Below, in pieces: positions 15,772-23,495 of a stretch of 64,000 bases of DNA. Positions within the stretch are counted from its first letter, which is position 1, and each line of letters opens with the position of its first letter. This DNA comes from Streptomyces caelestis (GTDB lineage: Bacteria > Actinomycetota > Actinomycetes > Streptomycetales > Streptomycetaceae), in contig NZ_JACHNE010000001.1 in the NCBI RefSeq assembly GCF_014205255.1, positions 4,526,001 to 4,590,000 of the forward strand, given 5' to 3'. The position numbers and the translations under genes were made by a program. The notes under the pieces are model-generated. The model made no database searches. It saw nothing but the letters and a program-made list of their open reading frames with translations, and was not told the DNA's origin.

Positions 15772-17118
15772 ATGGGTGACTACCGCCGTATCGCCGACAG
15801 GATCGCCGACGACATCGCCAGCGGGCGGCTGAAGCCCGGTCAACGGCTGCCGCCGCAGCGGGCGTTCGCCCGGCGCCGGGGGATCGCCTCGTCGACGGCC
15901 GGGCGGGTGTACGGCGAACTCGTACGGCGTGGGCTGGTCGTCGGCGAGGTCGGGCGCGGCACCTTCGTCCGGGCCGCCCCGGACGGGCCGACGGGGCAGG
16001 CGCTCGTCGAGCCCGGCGCGGCCGACGCCCTGGTCAACCTGGAGCTCAGCTACCCCAGCGCGCCCGGCCAGCCGGAGCTCCTCGCCCCCGTGCTCGCGCC
16101 GCTGCTGCGTCCCGACGTGCTGGCCGAGGCACTGCTGCCGGCCGCCGCCACCGGTACCGAGTCCGCCCGGGAGACCGTGGCCACGCTCCTCGCCACCCCC
16201 GGCTGGCGCCCCGCCCCGGACCGCCTGCTGTTCACCGGCAACGCACGGCAGGCCATCGCCGCCGTGCTGGCCTCCCTGGTCCGGCCGGGTGGCCGGGTCG
16301 GCGTGGAGCAGTTGACATATCCGCTGGTCAAGGAGATCGCGGGGCGGCTGGGCATCATCCTGGTGCCGCTGGCCGGTGACGCGGCCGGGCTGCTCCCGGA
16401 GGCCGTCGCCGCCGCGCACCGTTCGGCGCCGCTGTCCGCCCTGTACGTGCAGCCGACGCTGCACAACCCGACGTCCCTGACGACGACTCGCCCTCGACTG
16501 CTGCAACTCGCCCGGCTGGTCCACGACCTGAACCTGCCGGTGGTGGAGGACCGCATCTGGTCCTTCCTGCACGAGCCGGGTGATCCGCTCGCCGCTCACG
16601 CCCCCGCCCTCACCCACGTCGTCGACGGCCTCTCCAAGCGGGTCGCGCCGGGGCTCACCGTCGGTTTCCTCGTCGTGCCGCCGCACCGGGCCGGGGCCGT
16701 GGCGGGTGCCGTGCGGACGGGCGGGTGGAGTGCGGGGCGGTTCGCGCTGGAGGCGGCCGTGCGGTGGGCCGGGGAGGGGACCGTGGAGCGGCTGGTGGCG
16801 GCCAAGCGGGCGGACGCGGCGCGCAGGCAGAAGATCCTCGCCGAGGAACTCGCGGGCTTCGCCGTACGGTCCGATCCGCGTGCCTACTTCGCCTGGTGGG
16901 AGCTGCCCGCTCCGTGGCGCGCGGACACCTTCACGGCGGCCGCCGCCGCGCACGGCATCGCCGTCACGCCCGGCCCCGCCTTCGCCGTGGCCCGCGGTCA
17001 CACGCCCGACGCCGTCAGGCTCGGGCTCGCGTCGGCTCCGGAGGCGGATCTGCGGCAGGCGCTGCGGACGCTCGCGCGCGTCGCCGCGAGACGAGCCGGG
17101 GACCGTACCGGCTCGTGA
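15772..17118 (+). CDS. MocR/GabR-type regulator (GntR HTH + aminotransferase)
   Basis: A 448-residue PLP-binding transcription factor. Residues 1-72 are a winged helix of GntR type (RIADRIADDIASGRL, RRRGIASSTAGRVY), and residues about 90-440 a fold-type I aminotransferase domain. The Schiff-base lysine is probably K289 in DGLSKRVAPG, with VVEDRIW supplying the cofactor aspartate region and YVQPTLHNPTS the conserved asparagine. The ATG at 15772 follows GGGGGAG. Regulators of this kind sense vitamin B6 or amino-acid derivatives. The adjacent target is an alpha/beta hydrolase. Its 3' end overlaps the convergent membrane-protein gene by 104 bp. Confidence 0.9.
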   Translation: MGDYRRIADRIADDIASGRLKPGQRLPPQRAFARRRGIASSTAGRVYGELVRRGLVVGEVGRGTFVRAAPDGPTGQALVEPGAADALVNLELSYPSAPGQPELLAPVLAPLLRPDVLAEALLPAAATGTESARETVATLLATPGWRPAPDRLLFTGNARQAIAAVLASLVRPGGRVGVEQLTYPLVKEIAGRLGIILVPLAGDAAGLLPEAVAAAHRSAPLSALYVQPTLHNPTSLTTTRPRLLQLARLVHDLNLPVVEDRIWSFLHEPGDPLAAHAPALTHVVDGLSKRVAPGLTVGFLVVPPHRAGAVAGAVRTGGWSAGRFALEAAVRWAGEGTVERLVAAKRADAARRQKILAEELAGFAVRSDPRAYFAWWELPAPWRADTFTAAAAAHGIAVTPGPAFAVARGHTPDAVRLGLASAPEADLRQALRTLARVAARRAGDRTGS

Positions 17119-18085
17119 ACCACGAGCCGAGCGCCACCGTCAGGCCGAAGGCGAGCAGCAGCCAGGACACCGTCACCAGGGTGCCCGTCAGGGCGTCGTA
17201 GACCGCGCCGGCGGCCGGGCGGTGGAGCGCGTCGGGCAGGTCGGCGAGGGTGAGGCGGCGGCCGATCGCGACGGCCAGGACGAGCAGCCCGCCGCCCAGC
17301 GCCGTGCCGAGGCCGAGCGCGGTGACCGCGCGGCGGCGGCACGCGGCGAGGGCGGTCCCGGCCACGGCGCACACGGCGGCGGTGAGCGGCAGCCAGAAGG
17401 CGGCGGTGTCCAGCACGTGGTACCCCTTGCGCAGTCGGTCCACGTCGTCGGCCGGGAGCACCGGGACCCGGGCGTGCGGGACCGGGATGCGGTGGGCGAA
17501 CGGCACGTGGTCGTCCGTGAGTTGGCGCTTGACCCGGGCGACGACCGGCGCGAGGTCGACGGTGACCTCGGCGGCGCGCGTGCCGTCGTCGCGCAGGGCG
17601 CGCAGCACGGCGGCGTGGACGGCCTGGTTCGCCGCGTCCCACCCCGTGCGGAACGCCTCGGTGCGGGTGAACGACCGCACCGCGTCGTGCACGAAGGGCC
17701 CGAGCGTGCCGGGCGGCGGGCCGGTGTCGAGCTTGTGCCCGGCCTCCCGCATGATGCCGTCCCCGACGGCGTCCGCGACCGCGCGCCGCACGTCCGGGTC
17801 GGCGGCGAGCGGCGCCATCGTCCGGACGTAGCGGTCGGTGTCGGTCAGCCCTTGCGTCGCCCAGGAGGCGAGCGTCCCGAACGGCACGAGCAGGCACGCG
17901 AGGACCAGCAGAACGGCCGACAGGGCCTTCCGCGGTCGTAGGGGCGCCTGCTCGCGTGCGGACGCCTGTTCGCGCTCGGACACCCTTCCAGGCAAGGCGC
18001 CACGGGCCCGGCCCGCGACCGGCGTGACTGCATTCGGCCCACAGGCCGAGCCGAACGTGTCGTACCGGCCTGGGTCAGTCGACAC
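17015..18085 (-). CDS. Membrane protein with large extracytoplasmic loop
   Basis: Up to 356 residues, unrecognised family. One N-terminal helix (SAVLLVLACLLVPFGTLASW) is followed by a roughly 160-residue polar region and then three closely spaced helices near the C-terminus. This gives a topology with one large loop, probably outside the cell. The GTG at 18085 overlaps the end of the upstream gene by 11 bp, suggesting translational coupling; a second GTG at 17983 is the main alternative. The 3' end overlaps the convergent MocR gene by 104 bp. Function unknown. Confidence 0.65.
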   Translation of the reverse strand: MSTDPGRYDTFGSACGPNAVTPVAGRARGALPGRVSEREQASAREQAPLRPRKALSAVLLVLACLLVPFGTLASWATQGLTDTDRYVRTMAPLAADPDVRRAVADAVGDGIMREAGHKLDTGPPPGTLGPFVHDAVRSFTRTEAFRTGWDAANQAVHAAVLRALRDDGTRAAEVTVDLAPVVARVKRQLTDDHVPFAHRIPVPHARVPVLPADDVDRLRKGYHVLDTAAFWLPLTAAVCAVAGTALAACRRRAVTALGLGTALGGGLLVLAVAIGRRLTLADLPDALHRPAAGAVYDALTGTLVTVSWLLLAFGLTVALGSWFTSRYGPRLVSRRRARASAAPAADPPPEPTRARA

Positions 18086-18515
18086 GCCGGCCGGACGCGT
18101 CCTCGCGTGTGTAGTAGCGGTAGAACAGCGTCACGAGGACGCCCGCGCCGACCACCAGTCCCACCCCGGTGGACCGCAGTACGGACTCGCCGGTCTGGCT
18201 GTAGAGGAAGCCGATCGCGCAGCCGGTGAAGGCGAACCAGAGCAGGGCGTGCGGTTCGCGCCGCAGTCGCGGGGCGACTTTCCGCACGGCGGTGTACAGC
18301 ACGGCGAACACGAGCGCGGTGAGGAAGCCGAACAGCAGGTTCCAGCCCGTGATGGGCCCGGCGTCGCGCCGGTTGGCCGCGGCCCAGTAGCCGTAGACGA
18401 GCCCGAGGGCGACGGGCACCGCGATCTTCGCCATCGCATGGGTGCGCGGGCTGAAGACATCGGGTGTACGGCGCCGGGTGGTCGCCCTGCGTGAGGCGGG
18501 TGCCGCATGAGCCAT
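18075..18515 (-). CDS. Small four-helix membrane protein
   Basis: A 146-residue protein with four predicted membrane helices (VPVALGLVYGYWAA; NLLFGFLTALVFAVLY; ALLWFAFTGCAIGFLY; GLVVGAGVLVTLFY) after a basic 40-residue N-terminus. The ATG at 18515 is preceded by a purine-rich GGAGAG and is preferred over the upstream in-frame start at 18557. It overlaps the next membrane-protein gene, so the two form an operon. The family is common in Streptomyces, but I cannot assign a role. Confidence 0.75.
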   Translation of the reverse strand: MAHAAPASRRATTRRRTPDVFSPRTHAMAKIAVPVALGLVYGYWAAANRRDAGPITGWNLLFGFLTALVFAVLYTAVRKVAPRLRREPHALLWFAFTGCAIGFLYSQTGESVLRSTGVGLVVGAGVLVTLFYRYYTREDASGRRVD

Positions 18516-18737
18516 GAGAGCTCTCCTCTCTCCCTGCCCCCGCCTACCAGCGCACACCGGCGGGGACCCGACGGCAAGTCGGCGGAACGCGCGACGTACC
18601 GCACGGACCGGATGCGGCCCGCGCGGCCCCGTGCTTCGCTGGGGCCGTCAGGCGCCGCCGCCGGGGGCACGGTCTGCTCGACCGGTACCCCCGGGCCGGC
18701 CGCCGGGCCGGGGGTACCGTCCGGCCGCCGGGCCGGC

Positions 18738-19331
18738 GTGCGGCGGCAGGAGCTGCCGCAGGTGCGGGACCAGGCCGGGCTCGCCGACTTCGTCCTGGTC
18801 GCGCTCGGCGGCACCCTCGCCACCCTGGCCTGCTTGGTCCGGGTGCGCGCCGAGCACCGCATGCTGCACATGCGTGACGTCACCGACACCATCCGCCGCA
18901 CCGTGCTGCGCCCTCCGCCGCCCGGCTGGGGCGGCCTCGACCACGCGGGCGTCTACCTCACCGCCGACACCCATGCCCGCGTCGGCGGCGACTTCTATGG
19001 CGCAGCCTGCCGGCCCAGGGCGGGCTGCCGCTCGGCCTTGGGGACCTCGCGCCCGGCCCGCCCGCGGTACGGCGGCCGCGGGTGGCCGCCGACGAGACGC
19101 CGCTGCTGGTGACGGACGGCGTGACGGACGGCGTGACGGACGGCATGACGGAGGCCCGGGACGGCGCCGGGGCGTTCTACCCGCTCGCCGACGAGGTGGC
19201 CCGAGCCGTGGCCGCCGGCCCCCGCACCGCCGGTCCGGACCGCCTCGCCGCCTTCGTACGGGACGGCACGCTGCGGCACGGCGGCGGGCGCCCGGCCGCC
19301 GTGCCGCACCGTCTTCGCCGTGTGCCGCCGG
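18738..19331 (+). pseudogene. Decayed SpoIIE-type phosphatase
   Basis: Two pieces of one RsbU/SpoIIE phosphatase are visible in different frames. The first (to about 19005) has the membrane/linker segment LADFVLVALGGTLATLACL and the start of the PP2C domain (TVLRPPPPGW, VGGDFYGA). The second, one frame over, has the end of the domain (GLPLGLGDLAPGPP, TPLLVTDGVTDG, GAFYPLADEVARAV, DGTLRHGGGRPA). About 150 residues of the catalytic middle are missing between them. The DGVT motif has expanded into three copies of a 12-bp unit (GACGGCGTGACG). It cannot encode an active enzyme. Confidence 0.75.
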
Positions 19332-19450
19332 ACCGTCCCCTAAGAGGGGGGCGAAGCCCCCGAAGGCGGACGTTTGCGGTCCTGAGGCCCACCTTTGCAG
19401 CCGCAGCGGTTACGGTGCTGCCGTACGTGATCGACAGGGGGAGGGACGAG

Positions 19451-20512
19451 ATGCCCGGAACCGTGCTGCTGCTGGCGGCCTCGCCGGTGGGCAAGGGGCG
19501 CCTGGTCGACGCCGCGTCCGTCCTCCCCGTCCTGGCCGCCGTCCCACCCGGTGTGCTGGCCGGCACGGACACCGCGAACGTCGTCGAACTGGCCGATCCG
19601 CTGGAGCCGCAGGCCGTCCTCACCCGGCTCCGCGCCGCCGCGGCGGCCCCCGGCCCGCTCACCGTGTACGTCACCGGCCAGCTCCAGCTCGACCGCCGCC
19701 AGCGCCTGCCCCACCTGGCGCTGGCCCGCACCACCGCGTCCACGGCCCGCTACACGGCCTTCCCCTGGCACTGGTTCCGGGACGAACTGCGGCTCAGGCC
19801 GGCCGGCGCGACGACCCTCCTGCTCGACCTGCACGCGGACGCCGAGACCTGGGAGCTGCTGCGCGCCACCCCGCTGGACTCGGGCCGCGGCAACGCCGTG
19901 CACGGCCGCATCGCGCCCCCGCCGTCCAGACGCACGGTCGCGGCACCGGCGTACATGAAGGCCGTCGCGACGATCCTGCGCAGCGGGTTCCGGCCGCCGC
20001 TGGAGCAGTTGCACCAGCAGGCGCTGGCCCGGATCGCGCCGGAGAGCGCGGGCACGGACCTCGTCCTGAGCACCCCGGGCCCCGCGGCCGGTGACCCGCA
20101 CGCCGCCATCACCGCCGCCGTCCAGTCCGGCCGCCACTCCGACGCCGACGCGCTCGCCGCCCGGTACGAGCAGGCCGCCGTCGCCGCGCACGGGCCGGCG
20201 TCCGAGGAGGCCCTGCACTGGGCCGAGGTCCGGGCCGACCTGGCGATGTTCGCCGGGGACGCGGGCCGCAGCTGCCACACCTGGCTGACGGTGGCCACCG
20301 TCCGCCTGAACGCCGGGCAGGCTCCGGACGCGCCCGCCGTCGAGGCCGCCGTGGACCGGGCCCACCACCAGTGGGGCCAGATCCGCGACACCGCGCGGGC
20401 CCGCGAACTGGGCGCGGCGCTCGCCGAGTTGCGGGGGAGGGTCCCCGGGCGGCGCGTGGGAGCGCTCGATCATGTGCAGCGGCAGTTGCGGCAGTTGCAG
20501 ACCCAGGCCTAA
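19451..20512 (+). CDS. Caspase-like (predicted inactive) plus helical-repeat protein
   Basis: A 353-residue protein, ATG at 19451 with GAGGGA upstream. Residues 1-150 show alternating strands and helices that line up with the caspase fold of the gene two places downstream. TVYVTGQLQLD falls where active caspases have the GH dyad histidine, and LLLDLHADAETW where they have DCC. Both catalytic residues would be missing, so I infer a pseudo-enzyme; this is a reading by eye. Residues 190-350 are Ala/Arg-rich and helical, TPR-like. It is followed 105 bp later by the EACC1/caspase operon and may be its regulator or substrate. Confidence 0.6.
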   Translation: MPGTVLLLAASPVGKGRLVDAASVLPVLAAVPPGVLAGTDTANVVELADPLEPQAVLTRLRAAAAAPGPLTVYVTGQLQLDRRQRLPHLALARTTASTARYTAFPWHWFRDELRLRPAGATTLLLDLHADAETWELLRATPLDSGRGNAVHGRIAPPPSRRTVAAPAYMKAVATILRSGFRPPLEQLHQQALARIAPESAGTDLVLSTPGPAAGDPHAAITAAVQSGRHSDADALAARYEQAAVAAHGPASEEALHWAEVRADLAMFAGDAGRSCHTWLTVATVRLNAGQAPDAPAVEAAVDRAHHQWGQIRDTARARELGAALAELRGRVPGRRVGALDHVQRQLRQLQTQA

Positions 20513-20617
20513 TACGCGTGCGCCGTGTGCGCCTGGCGTGAAGGGGGCGTGCAATCGCTTTCGCGGGTCGCGTCACAGGTCTGCCGCCGAGGCCTGACCC
20601 GGTGTCATGATGTCGGG

Positions 20618-20971
20618 ATGACAGAGGGGGACCAAGTGTCTGTTTTAGGCGTGCGCGTCCGGCTGGGCGCCGGCGGGACCGTGGACGATGTCAGAGCCCT
20701 GAAGGCATGGCTGGAGCGGGAAGAGCCGCTCGCGGAACTGCTCTCCAAACAGAAGCTGCGCATCGAGGCGCAGACCAGCACGGACGGGACCAAGGGGCGG
20801 CTGGGGCCCGACCTCGAACTCGTCCTGAAGCTGCTCGGTGACGTCGTCACGGTCGCGGCACTGACCGAGTACACCGCACGCGCGGTGAAGGCCTGGGCGA
20901 ACAATCGCCGCAGGCTCCAGGGCGGCGATCCCCAGCCACAGATCCGCCCGCTGGACACCGACGGGGAGTAG
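20618..20971 (+). CDS. EACC1-like small effector-associated protein
   Basis: A 117-residue soluble protein. The arrangement (an N-terminal strand pair LGVRVRLGAG, a helix VDDVRALKAWLEREEPL, a strand KLRIEAQTS, then a long amphipathic helix and a WANNRRR turn) resembles the effector-associated constant component (EACC1) family. That family was described from actinobacterial conflict systems built around caspase- or trypsin-like effectors. The assignment is by pattern only. It is followed after 4 bp by the caspase gene, whose ribosome binding site lies in this gene's last codons, so the two are translationally coupled. Likely an adaptor for the caspase. Confidence 0.6.
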   Translation: MTEGDQVSVLGVRVRLGAGGTVDDVRALKAWLEREEPLAELLSKQKLRIEAQTSTDGTKGRLGPDLELVLKLLGDVVTVAALTEYTARAVKAWANNRRRLQGGDPQPQIRPLDTDGE

Positions 20972-20975
20972 GCGG

Positions 20976-23495
20976 GTGAGCCGCTTCGACCCGCGAGGCG
21001 ATGTGAACCGGGCGCTGCTGGTCGGTGTGTCCGAGTACGACCACACGGCACCGGATGATCTCCAGGGCGTCACCGGCCAGCTCCCCGCCGTGCGGCACAA
21101 CCGGACGACACTCGAGGACGCGCTGCACCGGGGAGCCGTGTTCGACGTGCACGAGGTGAGGGCTCTGGCCTCGCCGACGCCCGACGAATTCACCGGGGCA
21201 CTGCGCCGCGCCTGCCGGGAGGCCAAGGGGTTGCTGCTGCTCTACTTCGCCGGGCATGCCGTCACCTCCACCTCCGGCAACGAGCTGCACCTCCAGATGC
21301 GTACCGCCCGGGTGCTCACGGGAGACGGGCTGCCCGGCTCGGTGAGTTTCAGCGAGGTGCTGGGCGAGCTCGTCGAGAGCCGCGCCCAGCAGGTGGTGGT
21401 GATCCTCGACTGCTGCTACGCGGGCAACGCCGCGGGCATCTGGCACCGCTTCGACGATCCGCAGCGGAAGAAGCACAAGGTCCTGCTGCTGATGAGCGTG
21501 CAGCCCAACCACTGCATCCTGGGCGGCGACGCCGACGTCCCGACGCCGTTCACCCGGGAACTCGTGCACGTCCTCGACGAGGGCGGGGAACTGTGGCTCT
21601 CCGAGCTGTACGCCGCGGTGAAGCAGCGGATGGCCGAGGCGAAGTACAAGGCGGAGGACGACGACTCGCAGCGGCCGCAGGCGCTGGCCCCCCCCTGGGA
21701 CCTGGACACGGACGTGCTGCTGGCGGCGGGCCCGGTGACCGTGCCTCCGCCGGACCCGGTCCCCCGCTGGCTCCTCTGGCTCCGGCGCACGCTCGCCCGC
21801 GCCCGGGAGGCCGTCGGACGGCTCGGCCGTACCGGCCTGGCGATCGTGCTGGCGCTGCTCGCCATCGGTGCCGGCGGCTACGGCGTCCTGGTCCTGACCG
21901 GCGATTCCGGCCCGTGCGCCCCGGCACTGGAGCTGCGTCTGCTCACCGACCCCGACCTGGAGCAGGCGATGAAGGCGGCCGCGGACGCCTACGTCGCCTC
22001 GGACGCCAACACCACGGACGACGGCTGCCGGCGCAGCGGCGTCACCGTCTACAGCGCCGGCGCCGCCGGTGTCGTGACCGCGCTGGGCAAGCGGACCGAC
22101 GCCTGGCAGCAGCCGCGCGACGACGACAACCCGCAGCGTGACATCGGCCCGCAGCCGGACGTGTGGATCCCCGGCACCCGCGCGGACGTCCGCCGGGTCA
22201 CCGCGGCCTACCAGGACCGCGTCTTCGCCCAGCTCCAGCCGGACACCCGGCCGTTCGTGTACTCGCCCGTCGTCCTGGCCGTCCCGGAGGGCCTGGACGA
22301 CGCCGTCGAGCCCACCGGACAGTCGCTGTCACAGCTGATCACCGGCCTTGAACGGGCACCCGGCGAGGCCGAGGTGCACCGCCCCGACCCGGAGTTCGCC
22401 GACGCGGCGCTGCTGGCGACGACGGGCCTGTACCGCGGCGGAGCCGAAGCGCGCCACGCGGAGCGGCTCCTGACCCAGTCCGGCCGGCCCGAGTCCTCCG
22501 CCGCCGGGCTGCTGTGCACGCTGCCCGACGTCGACGCCGTGGACGACCGCAGCGCGGCCCTGGTACCGGAGTTCCTGCTGCGCAGCGGCGTCGGCTGCCA
22601 CCCGGCCACGCGTGCCCCGCGCTCCGCCGCCTACCCCGACGACGTCCCCGGCCTGGAGCCGACGTTCGTGCGGGTGCGCTGGGAGGACGGCGAGCGGGAC
22701 GCCGACGCGCGGGACGCCGAGGTGGCCCGCTTCCGCTCCTGGCTGACCGGCGACGAGGGCCGGCGGGTGCTCGGCGAGCAGGGCTTCAGGTCCGCGCACG
22801 GCGAACGACGCCTGCTCGATGCGAAGGCGGCCCCCGAGGGGCTGACCGACGAGGTCCGGCCGGGGGACTCCGCCGACCCGTCGGAGCTGGACAAGGCGCT
22901 GCAGCGCTACGGCAACGCGCACGGCCCCGGCCGGGTCCTGTACCTCCTCGACAGCTCCGGCTCGATGGCCGGCCTGTGGGACGGGCCCAGCGGTGGCCCC
23001 GGCATCCTCCGGCAGACCCTGACCGGGCTCGGCGGGGAGGACGAGTACGGGGTGTGGGCCGTGCACGGCCTCAAGGGCCGTACGCACACCGGCCTCCTGG
23101 ACTTCGGCACGCACAACCGCCGGGACGCCGAACGGGCCCTGGGCGCCGCCCGGGTGCGCAACGCCGAAGCCGATCCGTCCGCCGCCCTGCTGGACGCCCT
23201 GGCGTTCATGCGGGAGCGCGGCGCCGCCGACGAGCGGCCGCAGCTGATCGTGTACCTCACCGACGGCGAGGACGACAACCGCCTGACCGGAGACGGACTG
23301 GAGAAGGTGGTCGACCGGGCCCGGACCGCCGGCGTGCCCGTGGCCATGGTGACCCTGACGAACGGGGCCTGTGACCGGGACCGCCCCGGCACGCGGATCG
23401 CGGAGGCCGGCCGGGGCCGCTGCCTGGACGCCGGGGACGACCTCGTGCCCGCCCTGCGCGACGAGGTCGCCCGCACCGGAACGGGGGAGGAATGA
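20976..23495 (+). CDS. Caspase - TM helix - solute-binding-like - vWA fusion
   Basis: An 839-residue protein. Residues 12-250 are a caspase/metacaspase-like (peptidase C14) domain with the catalytic pair H94 in YFAGHA and C147 in LDCCYAG. Residues 287-307 are a single membrane helix. Residues 315-615 look like a type 2 solute-binding-protein fold (DVWIPGTRADV, SPVVLAVPEGL, FLLRSGVGC, RSWLTGDEGRRVLGEQGFR). Residues 650-835 are a vWA domain with an intact MIDAS (DSSGS at 659, TDGED at 762). Positive charges before the helix put the protease in the cytoplasm and the rest outside. GTG start coupled to the upstream gene; it overlaps the next gene by ATGA. I infer ligand-gated protease signalling. 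Confidence 0.8.
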   Translation: MSRFDPRGDVNRALLVGVSEYDHTAPDDLQGVTGQLPAVRHNRTTLEDALHRGAVFDVHEVRALASPTPDEFTGALRRACREAKGLLLLYFAGHAVTSTSGNELHLQMRTARVLTGDGLPGSVSFSEVLGELVESRAQQVVVILDCCYAGNAAGIWHRFDDPQRKKHKVLLLMSVQPNHCILGGDADVPTPFTRELVHVLDEGGELWLSELYAAVKQRMAEAKYKAEDDDSQRPQALAPPWDLDTDVLLAAGPVTVPPPDPVPRWLLWLRRTLARAREAVGRLGRTGLAIVLALLAIGAGGYGVLVLTGDSGPCAPALELRLLTDPDLEQAMKAAADAYVASDANTTDDGCRRSGVTVYSAGAAGVVTALGKRTDAWQQPRDDDNPQRDIGPQPDVWIPGTRADVRRVTAAYQDRVFAQLQPDTRPFVYSPVVLAVPEGLDDAVEPTGQSLSQLITGLERAPGEAEVHRPDPEFADAALLATTGLYRGGAEARHAERLLTQSGRPESSAAGLLCTLPDVDAVDDRSAALVPEFLLRSGVGCHPATRAPRSAAYPDDVPGLEPTFVRVRWEDGERDADARDAEVARFRSWLTGDEGRRVLGEQGFRSAHGERRLLDAKAAPEGLTDEVRPGDSADPSELDKALQRYGNAHGPGRVLYLLDSSGSMAGLWDGPSGGPGILRQTLTGLGGEDEYGVWAVHGLKGRTHTGLLDFGTHNRRDAERALGAARVRNAEADPSAALLDALAFMRERGAADERPQLIVYLTDGEDDNRLTGDGLEKVVDRARTAGVPVAMVTLTNGACDRDRPGTRIAEAGRGRCLDAGDDLVPALRDEVARTGTGEE

